Assembly: GCA_017407995.1 (NCBI GenBank)
Contig: JAFQVM010000005.1
Coordinates: 62,001-126,000, forward strand
Direction of reading: 5' to 3'
DNA length: 64,000 nt
DNA from: Clostridia bacterium
GTDB lineage: Bacteria > Bacillota > Clostridia > Oscillospirales > Acutalibacteraceae
The position numbers and the translations under genes are program-made. Position 1 is the stretch's first letter. Every line of letters begins with the position of its first letter. Shown in pieces: positions 24,398 through 33,758 of this stretch. The notes beneath the pieces are model-generated. The model was not told the DNA's origin. It worked only from the letters and a program-made list of their open reading frames with translations, and did not search any database.

Positions 24398-25228
24398 ATG
24401 AAAATTGCTATAATCGGACTCGGTCTTATAGGCGGCTCAATAGCCAAAGCCATAAAAGATAACACTAACCACACCGTCTACGGCGCTGACATTCAGCAGA
24501 GTGTTGTGCTGAGTGCAAAGCTCATAGGCGCAATAGACAATGAGTTGGATGATAAAACCTTGAGCGATTGTGACTTCGTAATTGTTGCACTTTACCCCGA
24601 AGATATTGTAAAATATATCTCAGAGAAGAAAGACATAATCAAAAAAGGCGCCATAGTCATCGACTGTGGCGGTGTAAAAAGAAACATCTGCAACATTGGA
24701 AATGACATAGCCTCACAAAACGGGTTTACATTCATAGGCGGACACCCCATGGCAGGTGCGGAACGTTCGGGCTTCGCAAGCTCTTTCGGTATGCTGTTCA
24801 GCAACGCTTCAATGATTCTTTCCCCATCAGCCGATATAGATATTACTACTCTCCAAACCGTAAAGGAATTTTTCCTTTCTATCGGATTCGGTTATATCAC
24901 AATAGTTAAACCCGAAAAGCACGACAGAGTTATCGCATACACCTCTCAGTTGGCACACGTGCTTTCAAGTGCATACATCAAAAGTCCAACAGCCCCCGAA
25001 CATCACGGAATGTCCGCAGGCAGTTTTAAGGATATGACACGTGTTGCTACACTCAACACAAAGATGTGGAGCGAGCTGTTCATTGAAAACAGCGATAACC
25101 TTGTCAAAGAAATTGATACTCTCATCAGCCATCTGCAGGAGTACCGTGATGCTATAAGCGAATGTGACAGCAACAAAATCTCTGCCCTTCTTGAGGACGG
25201 CGCTCAGAAAAAGGCTGTTTGCGGATAA
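24398..25228 (+). CDS. tyrA: prephenate dehydrogenase
   Basis: NAD-dependent conversion of prephenate to 4-hydroxyphenylpyruvate on the Tyr branch. 276 residues with the dinucleotide motif GLGLIGGSIAKAI at the N-terminus, GGHPMAGAERSGF near residue 113 and TSQLAHVLSSAY near 188 holding the catalytic His. There is no fused chorismate mutase or ACT domain, so feedback by Tyr would need another route; the operon attenuator may supply it. It is 20 bases after aroF. Confidence 0.93.
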   Translation: MKIAIIGLGLIGGSIAKAIKDNTNHTVYGADIQQSVVLSAKLIGAIDNELDDKTLSDCDFVIVALYPEDIVKYISEKKDIIKKGAIVIDCGGVKRNICNIGNDIASQNGFTFIGGHPMAGAERSGFASSFGMLFSNASMILSPSADIDITTLQTVKEFFLSIGFGYITIVKPEKHDRVIAYTSQLAHVLSSAYIKSPTAPEHHGMSAGSFKDMTRVATLNTKMWSELFIENSDNLVKEIDTLISHLQEYRDAISECDSNKISALLEDGAQKKAVCG

Positions 25229-25255
25229 AATATTCCTTTTAAAGGAGACATACGA

Positions 25256-26296
25256 ATGGAAAAGGTCAGCGTAAACGCTTCAACAAACTACGACATACTG
25301 ATAGAACGTGGAATACTTGATAACTGCGGCACACTCATCAAAGAATGTACTAACGCTAAAACTGCCGCTGTTATTACGGATGACAATGTTGACAAGCTAT
25401 ATTCAAAGGCTGTTATGGAGTCGCTTTCCGCCGCAGGAATTAGGAATGTAAAATATGTTTTTCAAAACGGTGAAGAGCATAAAAGCCTTGAAACTGTCAG
25501 CAGCATACTCTCCTTTCTTGCAGAGAACGAGTTGACAAGAAGCGATATTATTGTAGCTCTGGGCGGCGGCATAGTCGGCGATGTGTCAGGCTTTTGCGCA
25601 AGCGCATACTTACGTGGAATTAAGTTCGTTCAGATTCCCACCACGCTTCTCGCCGCTGTTGATTCCTCGGTCGGCGGCAAGACGGGTGTTAATCTGCCGC
25701 AGGGTAAAAACCTCGCAGGTGCGTTCCATCAGCCCGCTCTGGTTATCTGCGACCCTGACTGCTTTAAAACCCTGTCTCCCGAAATATTCGCTGACGGCAT
25801 CTCCGAGAGCATCAAATATGGCATCATTGCTGACCAAAAACTTTTTGAGCTATTTGAAAACGGCGACGTCGAAAAGAATATTGAGCAAATAGTCCGTCAA
25901 TGTGTTATAATAAAAAGCGATATTGTTTCCCGTGACGAGTTTGACACGGGTGAACGTCAAAAGCTAAACCTCGGTCACACAGTCGGTCATGCAATTGAAA
26001 AGTGCAGTAACTACAAAATCTCACACGGTCATGCAGTTGCAGCAGGCATGGTTATAGCCTGCAAGGGTTCCCAAAAGCTCGGAATCTGCGCCGATATCTC
26101 TGAGCGTGTAGAAGCAGTTCTTACAAAATATTCACTTCCTACAAGCACAGAGTTTTCCGTAAGTTCACTTGTATCTGCAATGCTCAGAGATAAAAAACGC
26201 AACGCAGAAAACATAAACCTTGTACTGCCGACAAAAATCGGTGAGTGCATACTCTATAAAGCTGATGTTTCGCAGCTCGAAAGTATTTTCGGCTAA
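25256..26296 (+). CDS. aroB: 3-dehydroquinate synthase
   Basis: Second step of the shikimate pathway. 346 residues with NAD-binding and active-site signatures: LGGGIVGDVSGFCASAYLRG near residue 101, IPTTLLAAVDSSVGGKTGVN near 123, and LNLGHTVGHAIEK near 239 with metal-binding His. A co-oriented member of the aro operon with 27 bases before it and AAAGGAG as ribosome site. Confidence 0.95.
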   Translation: MEKVSVNASTNYDILIERGILDNCGTLIKECTNAKTAAVITDDNVDKLYSKAVMESLSAAGIRNVKYVFQNGEEHKSLETVSSILSFLAENELTRSDIIVALGGGIVGDVSGFCASAYLRGIKFVQIPTTLLAAVDSSVGGKTGVNLPQGKNLAGAFHQPALVICDPDCFKTLSPEIFADGISESIKYGIIADQKLFELFENGDVEKNIEQIVRQCVIIKSDIVSRDEFDTGERQKLNLGHTVGHAIEKCSNYKISHGHAVAAGMVIACKGSQKLGICADISERVEAVLTKYSLPTSTEFSVSSLVSAMLRDKKRNAENINLVLPTKIGECILYKADVSQLESIFG

Positions 26297-26311
26297 TACG
26301 GAGGATAAAAA

Positions 26312-27514
26312 ATGGATGTTACTGTTGCGCCCTCAAGGCTATGCGGCAATATACGTGCCATAAGCTCAAAATCGCACGCACACCGTCTGCTGATATGTTC
26401 ATTTCTCGCAGGAGAGTTTCTCCCGCTTGACAACATGGATGTTTCAGCAGACATCATAGCAACACACGAAGCTTTAAAAGCTTTAGGCAACGGCGAAGTT
26501 TCACTTGACTGCGGCGAGAGCGGCTCTACACTTCGTTTTCTGTTGCCAGTCGTTACTGCCCTCGGTGTTAGAACCGAGCTTTTGGGGCACGGCAGACTCC
26601 CTGAACGTCCGCTCTCCCCCTTGATTGAGGAACTCGAAAAGAACGGTGCCGTGTTTTCAGCTCACTCGCTTCCAATTAAAACAAGCGGCAAGCTAAGAGC
26701 GGGAGATTATACTCTGCCCGGAAACATAAGCTCACAATACATCTCAGGGCTGCTGTTTGCTCTTCCGTTGCTTGACGGCGACAGCAGAATAAACATAACA
26801 GGCAAAATTGAATCAGCAGCCTATATAGATTTGACAATAGACGCTCTCAAAGCGTTTTCAATAGAAATTCAAAAGACACCGTACGGTTTCTTAGTACCCG
26901 GAAATCAGAAATATAAAAATAACGATGATACCGCTGTTCAAGGGGATTGGTCTAACGCTGCATTCTTCTTATGTGCAGGAGCTCTCGGCGGCGATATAAC
27001 AATGACGGGGCTTGACCTTGACTGCTCTCAGAGCGACAAAGCAATTTTTAAGTTGCTATCGCAGTTCGGAGCTGAAATCTCAACCGATAATGGTATTCAC
27101 GTAAAAGGAACGAACAAGCGTAATCCTCTCAAAATAGATGTTTCTCCCTGTCCCGATTTGTTCCCTGTTTTAGCAGTTACCGCTTGCGGTGCAAAGGGCG
27201 ACACCATGTTGCACAATGCCGCAAGGCTCAGAATAAAAGAGAGTGACAGAATAGCGTCTACAGCGCATATGATTCGTTCTTTGGGCGGCGAAGTCACCGA
27301 GGGCGATGATTATCTGATAATACACGGTACAGGCTCTTTAAAAGGCGGTACTGTAGACAGCTTTAACGACCATAGAATCGCTATGGCGGCGGCGATTGCC
27401 GCTTGCATATGTGACGGCAATGTCACTATAAAAGGTGCACAGGCTATCAACAAATCATATCCAAAGTTTTTTGAGGACTACAACTCACTTGGAGGGAAAT
27501 CCGATGTCATCTGA
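26312..27514 (+). CDS. aroA: 3-phosphoshikimate 1-carboxyvinyltransferase (EPSP synthase)
   Basis: Sixth shikimate-pathway step, adding enolpyruvate from PEP to shikimate 3-phosphate. 400 residues with SSKSHAHRLLICSFLAG near residue 17, DCGESGSTLRFLLP near 66, HGRLPERPLSPL near 92 and the C-terminal LRIKESDRIA and FNDHRIAMAA. It overlaps aroC by 11 bases. Confidence 0.94.
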   Translation: MDVTVAPSRLCGNIRAISSKSHAHRLLICSFLAGEFLPLDNMDVSADIIATHEALKALGNGEVSLDCGESGSTLRFLLPVVTALGVRTELLGHGRLPERPLSPLIEELEKNGAVFSAHSLPIKTSGKLRAGDYTLPGNISSQYISGLLFALPLLDGDSRINITGKIESAAYIDLTIDALKAFSIEIQKTPYGFLVPGNQKYKNNDDTAVQGDWSNAAFFLCAGALGGDITMTGLDLDCSQSDKAIFKLLSQFGAEISTDNGIHVKGTNKRNPLKIDVSPCPDLFPVLAVTACGAKGDTMLHNAARLRIKESDRIASTAHMIRSLGGEVTEGDDYLIIHGTGSLKGGTVDSFNDHRIAMAAAIAACICDGNVTIKGAQAINKSYPKFFEDYNSLGGKSDVI

Positions 27515-28595
27515 AATAGGAAAGATTTTAAAAATAAATATTTTTGGCGAATCTCACGGTAAGGCTATAGGTGTTGTTATAAACGGTCTGCCGGCCGGCG
27601 AAACCATCGACGAAGATGAACTTCATCGCTTTATGGCAAGACGTGCGGGAGGTAAAACTTTCAGCACACCACGCAAGGAAGAAGACAAGCCTGTTTTTTT
27701 ATCAGGTGTACTTAACGGTAAAACAACAGGGGCCCCGCTGTGTGCAATAATCGAAAACAAAAACTTCCGTCCGGGCGACTATAAAGAGTTCAGCGCAACT
27801 CCTCGCCCTTCACATGCCGACTATCCCGCATTTGTAAAATACAACGGTTTTAACGACCAAAGCGGCGGCGGACATTTTTCAGGACGTCTTACCGCTCCGC
27901 TGTGTATCGCAGGCGGTATATGTATGCAGATATTAGAGCGCAGAGGTATAAAAATCGGAGCACACATATCCGTTCTTGCTAATGTCGGCGATGCCGATAT
28001 TGACCCTTGTAATCCCGACCAAACAATGTTAGATGCAGTTAAGGCTAAGGCTTTTCCCGTCATAGATGATATGGCAGGCGAAGAAATGCAAAAGAAAATC
28101 CTTGATGCCATGAGCAATAACGACTCTGTCGGCGGTACAGTAGAATGTGTTGTAACAGGTATTAAAGCCGGTATTGGTGCGCCGATGTTCGGCTCTGTTG
28201 AAAGCCGTCTGAGTGCCGCAATCTTCGGTATAGGCGCTGTTAGAGGTATCGACTTCGGTGCAGGCTTCACAGCTGCATACATGAAGGGCTCTGAACACAA
28301 CGACCCCTACTATATAGACAACGGCGAAATCAAGACACGCACCAACTATCACGGCGGTGTCATAGGCGGTATCACAAGCGGTATGCCTATAATTTTCCAG
28401 ACGGCTTTCAAGCCAACACCGTCAATCGGCATTGAACAGGACACTGTTGACATGATAAACAAAACAGATGCTAAAATTACTATCGGCGGACGCCATGACC
28501 CCTGCATAGTACCGAGAGCCGTACCTTGTGTTGAGGCTGCTACTGCCGTAACATTACTTGATATACTTCTCGAAAACGACGGATTGGAGAAATAA
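27504..28595 (+). CDS. aroC: chorismate synthase
   Basis: FMN-dependent last step to chorismate. 363 residues from the ATG at 27504, which lies seven bases after GGAGGG inside the end of aroA; a longer upstream frame has no such support. Signatures: FGESHGKAIGVVINGLPAGE at the start, RPSHADYPAFVKYNGF near residue 102, and IGGRHDPCIVPRAVP near 328. GFNDQSGGGHFSGR stands where many enzymes have the R-x-S-ARET-type segment, a variant I associate with clostridial enzymes. Confidence 0.94.
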   Translation: MSSEIGKILKINIFGESHGKAIGVVINGLPAGETIDEDELHRFMARRAGGKTFSTPRKEEDKPVFLSGVLNGKTTGAPLCAIIENKNFRPGDYKEFSATPRPSHADYPAFVKYNGFNDQSGGGHFSGRLTAPLCIAGGICMQILERRGIKIGAHISVLANVGDADIDPCNPDQTMLDAVKAKAFPVIDDMAGEEMQKKILDAMSNNDSVGGTVECVVTGIKAGIGAPMFGSVESRLSAAIFGIGAVRGIDFGAGFTAAYMKGSEHNDPYYIDNGEIKTRTNYHGGVIGGITSGMPIIFQTAFKPTPSIGIEQDTVDMINKTDAKITIGGRHDPCIVPRAVPCVEAATAVTLLDILLENDGLEK

Positions 28596-28597
28596 AA

Positions 28598-29737
28598 ATG
28601 GACCTTTCAGAATGCAGAAAAAAGCTTGACCAAATCGACGACCAGATTCTCTCTCTTTTCAAAGAGCGTATGGACACTGTCCGCAGTGTTGCAGAATATA
28701 AGGCTCAGAACAATATGCCTATTATGCATCAGGCAAGAGAGCGTGAAATTCTTGAGCGTATTGCCGCAAATTCAGGTGAGGAGTTGGAGGATTACTCTAA
28801 AACTTTGTTTTCCACTTTGATGGAAGTAAGCCGTTCATATCAATCCCGTATACTCTGCAAAGACGGTGAAATATCACAGACTATAAACAATGCACTTGAA
28901 ACTACCCCTAAAATATTCCCTAAACGAGGCTCTGTAGCTTGCCAGGGTGTAGAAGGTGCATACTCTCAACTTGCTTGTGACAAGCTTTTCTCCACCCCCG
29001 TTATATCATATTTCAAAACTTTTGAGGGTGTATTCAGCGCTGTCCAACAAGGACTGTGCGAATACGGTATACTGCCTATAGAAAACAGCACACATGGTAC
29101 CGTGAATGCTGTTTATGACCTTATGAGAAACCACCGTTTCTATATTATAAGAAGTATTAAACTAAAAATTGACCACGTACTCCTCGCATTGCCCGGCACA
29201 AAACTCTCCGATATCAAAGAAATTTTTTCACATGAGCAGGCAATAGGTCAGTGCTCTGAATTTTTGAAAAATCATCCCGATATCAAAGTAACTGTATGCG
29301 AAAATACAGCAGTTGCCGCTCAAAAAGTGCGTGACAGCGGAAGAAAAGATGTTGCTTCCATCTCATCTTCAAACTGTGCAACCCTCTACGGTCTCAACAA
29401 ACTTGAAACTAACATACAAAACAGCGACAGCAATTTCACTCGCTTTATATGCATATCAAAAGAACCGATGATTTTCCCCGGTGCCAACAAAATAAGCCTT
29501 ATGCTATCTGTCCCGCACAGACCGGGCGCACTGTATAATCTCATATCAAAGTTCTCGGTCATGGGGCTTAATCTCACAAAGCTTGAGAGCCGTCCAATTG
29601 CAGGCAGCGACTTTGAGTTCATGTTCTATTTTGATATGGATGCATCGGTTTATTCCCCAACTGTACTCTCACTGCTTGACGAGTTGGCGCAGTCACCCGA
29701 ACAGTTTGTATATCTCGGCAGCTATTCGGAGGTCTGA
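28598..29737 (+). CDS. pheA: bifunctional chorismate mutase/prephenate dehydratase (P-protein)
   Basis: Residues 1-85 are an AroQ-type chorismate mutase (LDQIDDQILSLFKERM, with MHQAREREILERI). Residues 108-285 are prephenate dehydratase (VACQGVEGAYSQLA, LPIENSTHGTVNAVYDLM). Residues 295-379 are an ACT domain (LSVPHRPGALYNLI, LTKLESRPIAG) that binds Phe for feedback. It makes phenylpyruvate from chorismate. The mutase also serves tyrA. It starts two bases after the aroC stop. Confidence 0.94.
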   Translation: MDLSECRKKLDQIDDQILSLFKERMDTVRSVAEYKAQNNMPIMHQAREREILERIAANSGEELEDYSKTLFSTLMEVSRSYQSRILCKDGEISQTINNALETTPKIFPKRGSVACQGVEGAYSQLACDKLFSTPVISYFKTFEGVFSAVQQGLCEYGILPIENSTHGTVNAVYDLMRNHRFYIIRSIKLKIDHVLLALPGTKLSDIKEIFSHEQAIGQCSEFLKNHPDIKVTVCENTAVAAQKVRDSGRKDVASISSSNCATLYGLNKLETNIQNSDSNFTRFICISKEPMIFPGANKISLMLSVPHRPGALYNLISKFSVMGLNLTKLESRPIAGSDFEFMFYFDMDASVYSPTVLSLLDELAQSPEQFVYLGSYSEV

Positions 29738-29738
29738 T

Positions 29739-30983
29739 ATGAAAACTCTTAAATGTGGACTTATAGGCGGCAAACTCGGTCACAGCTACTCAAAACTTAT
29801 ACACGATAAATTTCAAAAATATGACTATGACCTTATCAGCCTCGATGCTGATGAGGTTGATGCCTTTTTAAAGAAAGGTGATTTTGACGGTCTTAATGTC
29901 ACCATTCCATATAAACTGACCGTAATTCCCTACTGCACATATCTTTCTGATGCCGCAAAGCGCATCGGTAGCGTTAACACGCTCGTAAAAACTGAGAACG
30001 GTTTCGAGGGATACAACACCGATTACCACGGTTTTCTCTCAATGGCTAAGCGTGCCGGCATAGACTTCAAAGATAAAAATGTAGTAATACTCGGCAGCGG
30101 TGGCACTTCGCTCACAGCACGCACTGTTTCTGCAGATGAGGGTGCAAAAAAAATAACTGTTGTTTCTCGCTCAGGTGACACAACTTACGATATGATTGAT
30201 AGCCTCAAAGACTGCGAAGTGCTAATAAACACAACACCCGTAGGTATGTACCCCAACAACGGCAAAAGTGCTGTTTCACTCGACAGCTTTCCGAATTGTG
30301 AAGCTGTTTTGGATGTTATCTACAACCCCCTCAGAACTCCCCTGCTTTTACAAGCAAAGGAAAAGGGACTGAAATATACAGGCGGACTTTACATGTTGGT
30401 TTCACAAGCAGCACAGGCAGCACGACATTTCTGCAACGAAGAGATATGCGATGAGAAAGTAGAAGAAGTTTTCCGCTCACTTGCGCTATCGGTACAAAAC
30501 ATTGTTCTTGTCGGTATGCCCGGCTGCGGTAAAACTACAATAGGACGTGAAATCGCAAAAAAAACAGGTCGTAAGTTTATTGACACGGATGATATAATAG
30601 TTGAAAGAGCAGAAATGAGTATTCCCGAAATATTTGAAAAATACGGAGAAGCGTATTTCCGCAAGCTGGAATGTGAAGTTGTAGCAGATTTCGCAAAGGA
30701 AAAGGAACTCGTTATCGCTACCGGTGGCGGTGCTGTTATTAACAAGCTCAACTCAGATGCTCTGGCTGAAAACGGCAGGATATACTACATAAAACGTGAC
30801 ATATCTAATCTTGCCACCAAAGGCAGACCGCTCTCAAAGGATGCAAACAAGCTTCAGGAAATGTTCTGCAAGCGTGACCCAATATACCGTGCTTGCGCAG
30901 ACTACGAAATAGAAAACAACAGCACTACGTTTAGCAATACTGCTCAAAAAATTCTTGATGAATTCTTTGCTTCGACAATATAA
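29739..30983 (+). CDS. aroE-aroK: shikimate dehydrogenase-shikimate kinase fusion
   Basis: A 414-residue fusion of two consecutive pathway steps. Residues 1-250 are AroE: LGHSYSKLIHDKF, NVTIPYKL with the catalytic Lys, NTDYHGF with the catalytic Asp, LGSGGTSLTAR for NADP binding, and a C-terminal YMLVSQAA. Residues 253-414 are AroK: Walker A VGMPGCGKTTIG, FIDTDDIIVER, and ATGGGAVI. It starts at the ATG 29739, six bases after GGAGG, one base beyond the pheA stop. Confidence 0.93.
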   Translation: MKTLKCGLIGGKLGHSYSKLIHDKFQKYDYDLISLDADEVDAFLKKGDFDGLNVTIPYKLTVIPYCTYLSDAAKRIGSVNTLVKTENGFEGYNTDYHGFLSMAKRAGIDFKDKNVVILGSGGTSLTARTVSADEGAKKITVVSRSGDTTYDMIDSLKDCEVLINTTPVGMYPNNGKSAVSLDSFPNCEAVLDVIYNPLRTPLLLQAKEKGLKYTGGLYMLVSQAAQAARHFCNEEICDEKVEEVFRSLALSVQNIVLVGMPGCGKTTIGREIAKKTGRKFIDTDDIIVERAEMSIPEIFEKYGEAYFRKLECEVVADFAKEKELVIATGGGAVINKLNSDALAENGRIYYIKRDISNLATKGRPLSKDANKLQEMFCKRDPIYRACADYEIENNSTTFSNTAQKILDEFFASTI

Positions 30984-31000
30984 GGTGGAGGATGCTAAAA

Positions 31001-31834
31001 ATGGTTAACCCTTACGGAAACGTTGTATTCATAACAGGTGCCAGCTCAGGAATAGGTAAGTGTACAGCACAGGCTCTTGCAGACAAGGGCTTTCATGTCT
31101 ACGGCACATCACGTAAAAGCATCGGTTTTGAAAAACGTGCAAACGACGGTTTTATCAGAATGCTTCAAATGGATGTAACATATGAAAAAAGTGTCAAAGA
31201 GGCAGTCAAAGAAGTTCTTGACTGTGAGGACAGCATAGATATACTTATCAACTGCGCCGGAACCGGAATCGCAGGCGCTGTTGAAGAATGCTCAGGTGAA
31301 GAGGCGCTTCGCCAAATGGACACCAACTACGCAGGTGTAGTTCGTACTATCAGTGCTGTCGCTCCCGGTATGAGAGAGCGCAAATGCGGTCTGATTATCA
31401 ACATAGGCTCAGTCGGGGGTGTTTATTCCATCCCATTTCAGACTCTCTACAGCTCATCAAAATTTGCTGTCGAAGCGCTTACACAAGGTCTGAGAATCGA
31501 ACTTGCACCCTTTAATGTGAAAGCTGTTACCGTTCAGCCCGGCGACATAAATACGGGTTTCACAAATGCTCGCACCTTTACAAAGAAATCTCAGAACAGT
31601 GCCTATGGCAAGGCATTTAAGCAGTCCGTCAAACAGATGGAGTATGACGAAGAAAACGGTGGAGGACCTGAAGAGGTCACAAAAGTTATTCTCAAGATGA
31701 TAAGAAAAAAGAATCCTCCCGTCAGCGTAGCTGTAGGAGGAAAGTATAAACTACTGGTATTCTTTAAACGCTTATTTTCGCAACGTGCAGTTGAAAAGAT
31801 AATGACTAAAATGTACCCAAAATCAAAACTTTAA
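31001..31834 (+). CDS. short-chain dehydrogenase/reductase
   Basis: A 277-residue classical SDR with GASSGIGKCTAQAL near residue 14, NCAGTGIAGAV near 84, the Ser-Tyr-x3-Lys active site (INIGSVGG and YSSSKFA), and VTVQPGDINTGF. NAD(P)-dependent; substrate unknown. It is 17 bases after aroE-aroK and shares the operon terminator, so it is likely co-transcribed, but no link to aromatic synthesis is known. The ATG at 31001 is chosen because the GGTGGAGG site abuts the alternative at 30992. Confidence 0.82.
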   Translation: MVNPYGNVVFITGASSGIGKCTAQALADKGFHVYGTSRKSIGFEKRANDGFIRMLQMDVTYEKSVKEAVKEVLDCEDSIDILINCAGTGIAGAVEECSGEEALRQMDTNYAGVVRTISAVAPGMRERKCGLIINIGSVGGVYSIPFQTLYSSSKFAVEALTQGLRIELAPFNVKAVTVQPGDINTGFTNARTFTKKSQNSAYGKAFKQSVKQMEYDEENGGGPEEVTKVILKMIRKKNPPVSVAVGGKYKLLVFFKRLFSQRAVEKIMTKMYPKSKL

Positions 31835-31839
31835 TATAA

Positions 31840-31876
31840 ACGACCAAGAACAAATTTATTCTTGGTCGTTTTCTTT
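31840..31876 (+). terminator. terminator of the aromatic operon
   Basis: Perfect 11-bp stem ACGACCAAGAA/TTCTTGGTCGT, 8-base loop, then TTTCTTT. Confidence 0.85.
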
Positions 31877-31907
31877 ATCTTCCAATAAATAATTTTTATT
31901 CTCAATA

Positions 31908-31936
31908 TTGACTTGTTCAAAGTTACGTGTTATAAT
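31908..31936 (+). promoter_or_regulatory. strong orphan sigma-A promoter
   Basis: TTGACT and TATAAT with a 17-base spacer, pointing into a region with no plus-strand gene for 3 kb. Confidence 0.75.
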
Positions 31937-31942
31937 TTGATT

Positions 31943-32085
31943 ACAGAATTACAAAACAGCAAATAAACTCGTCTTGTCTTCCTGTAGTACAACAAACAAC
32001 ATACTTGTTTATTGTACGGGGATAAGAAAAGTCGTTTTTTCCTTTTAAGGTGAAAGCCCGCAGTTTTTACTGCGGGCTTTCCTAT
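31943..32085 (+). ncRNA. candidate small non-coding RNA, about 140 nt
   Basis: Defined by the promoter at 31908-31936 and the terminator at 32053-32085. There is no ATG in the transcript and no gene follows on this strand. A strong hairpin stands in the middle: GTACAA (31987-31992), a C/A mismatch, AAACAA (31994-31999), loop CATAC, TTGTTT and TTGTAC (to 32017), with imperfect complementarity continuing outward, so the whole may fold into an interrupted rod. A rod with a bulge recalls 6S RNA, but I cannot assign a family. Confidence 0.55.
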
Positions 32086-32088
32086 TTT
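32053..32088. terminator. terminator shared by the small RNA and the stomatin gene
   Basis: Perfect 11-bp stem AAAGCCCGCAG/CTGCGGGCTTT with a TTTTTA loop, then CCTATTTTTA on the plus strand; it lies immediately beyond the stop codon of the minus-strand gene. Confidence 0.75.
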
Positions 32089-33029
32089 TATTCTGTTATC
32101 TCTGAAGTAAATACTTCTTTTGCACTTGCTGCAAGTCCTGCAAGCGACTGAATATCGCTGGGAATGATAAGCTTTGTAGCCTTTCCGTCTGCTGCAGCGG
32201 CAAATGCCTCAAGGCTCTTAATTGTGATATAGCCGTTCTTCGGGTCAGCGTTATTGATAAGCTCAATAGCCTTAGCCTGTGCTTCCTGAACTGCAAGAAT
32301 TGCCTGTGCTTCACCCTCTGCCTCACGAATCTTAGATTCCTTAACAGCTTCAGCGTGAAGAATTGCTGCTCTCTTGTCACCCTCAGCAGCAAGAATCTGG
32401 CTCTCTTTCTGACCTTCGGCAACAAGAATCTTACTTGCCTTTTCACCCTCTGCTCGAAGGATGGCCTCACGACGCTGACGTTCTGCCTTCATCTGCTTCT
32501 CCATGGCATCCTGAATCTCAGGAGGAGGAAGAATGTTCTTAAGCTCAACACGGTTTACCTTGATTCCCCACGGGTCTGTTGCCTCGTCAAGAATACCTCT
32601 GATTTTAGCGTTGATGATATCACGTGAAGTCAGTGTATGGTCAAGCTCCATCTCACCGATTATGTTTCTCAAGGTTGTAGCTGTAAGATTTTCAATAGCT
32701 GATATCGGTCTCTCAACACCGTAAGCATAAAGCTTCGGGTCTGTTATCTGGAAGAATACAACCGTGTCTATCTGCATTGTTACGTTATCCTTAGTAATAA
32801 CCGGCTGCGGCGGGAAATCCACAACCTGCTCTTTTAACGAAACTATCTTCGCTACTTTCTCAAAGAACGGGATTTTGATGTGAAGTCCTGTATCCCATGT
32901 TGCGGAATACGCTCCCAGACGCTCCATAACATACCCTTTTGACTGCGGCACTATCTTAATGTTAAGCGCCATAATGACCAGTATAAGCAATACGATTCCA
33001 ATAATTATAATGATTGCTACAGATTCCAT
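32088..33029 (-). CDS. SPFH/band 7 (stomatin-like) membrane protein
   Basis: A 313-residue membrane scaffold protein. One N-terminal transmembrane helix (residues 5-25), the band 7 domain (residues 26-180, GYVMERLGAYSATWDTGLH and VDFPPQPVITKDNVTM), then an Ala/Glu/Lys-rich coiled coil (residues 180-260) with repeated AEG motifs, and a short tail. It follows an nfeD gene by 13 bases, the standard SPFH-NfeD pair that organises membrane microdomains. Confidence 0.9.
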   Translation of the reverse strand: MESVAIIIIIGIVLLILVIMALNIKIVPQSKGYVMERLGAYSATWDTGLHIKIPFFEKVAKIVSLKEQVVDFPPQPVITKDNVTMQIDTVVFFQITDPKLYAYGVERPISAIENLTATTLRNIIGEMELDHTLTSRDIINAKIRGILDEATDPWGIKVNRVELKNILPPPEIQDAMEKQMKAERQRREAILRAEGEKASKILVAEGQKESQILAAEGDKRAAILHAEAVKESKIREAEGEAQAILAVQEAQAKAIELINNADPKNGYITIKSLEAFAAAADGKATKLIIPSDIQSLAGLAASAKEVFTSEITE

Positions 33030-33042
33030 AAACTTAGCCTCC

Positions 33043-33492
33043 TCAATATTTTTTTACCATGAGCTTTACGCCCTCTATTCTCTCTACCTGAACACTCTCG
33101 CCTTTCTCGATAAGCGCTCCATCGACAGACCTGGCAGTCCATAAAGCTCCTTTTACCTTTACAAGCCCCTTGCCCTCGGTATTATCGATAGTCTCTTCAA
33201 CAATACCCTTCTCGCCCAAAAATCTGTCCGCATTAGTCGGCTGTATACGCTTGACGGTGAGCTTCTTTACAAACGGTCTGGTCACGGCAAGCGCAACAAG
33301 CGAGACCGCAGCAAAAATAACCCACTGCAACCAAACCTCGGCAGAACAGAGATTAGCTATAAGTGCGGCAAGTGAACCGAGAGCAAACCAGATGGTTGTA
33401 AGCTGAACTGTGACAGCTTCGGCAACTATAAAAACTATCAAAAGCGCTATCCACAAAACAAGCATTGCACCACCGGATGTTAGTGAAAACAT
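33043..33492 (-). CDS. NfeD-family membrane protein
   Basis: A 149-residue short NfeD: two or three N-terminal transmembrane segments (residues 9-70) and a C-terminal OB-fold (residues 85-149, with FLGEKGIVEETI and VKVKGALWTARS). It partners the stomatin gene downstream. The start is the ATG at 33492, preceded by CAGGAGGGGAG; the longer frame lies upstream of the promoter-proximal region and is rejected. Confidence 0.88.
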   Translation of the reverse strand: MFSLTSGGAMLVLWIALLIVFIVAEAVTVQLTTIWFALGSLAALIANLCSAEVWLQWVIFAAVSLVALAVTRPFVKKLTVKRIQPTNADRFLGEKGIVEETIDNTEGKGLVKVKGALWTARSVDGALIEKGESVQVERIEGVKLMVKKY

Positions 33493-33591
33493 AAGCTCCC
33501 CTCCTGCTAATATTTTAACGCACAGAACTTTTTTCCAAAACACACCGTATCTCGTGCACTCTGACGGTTTATTTCCGTACGTCTTGGATAT

Positions 33592-33620
33592 ATTATAGCA
33601 GATTGTCGTATGCTTTGCAA
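33592..33620 (-). promoter_or_regulatory. sigma-A promoter of nfeD-stomatin
   Basis: Minus-strand TTGCAA (33620-33615) and TATAAT (33597-33592), 17-base spacer. The rest of 33493-33758 shows only an untranslated leader and AT-rich DNA. Confidence 0.7.
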
Positions 33621-33758
33621 CAAAAATCGGAGCCGTTTGTCCATATGATGTGCCAAATGGTATCCGTTTGCACAATATATTGTATTTGCTAATATTCGAC
33701 AATACCGCTCCTTGTATATCGATAAATTGTAAATTATTTTTGAACGACTCTTTTTTTA

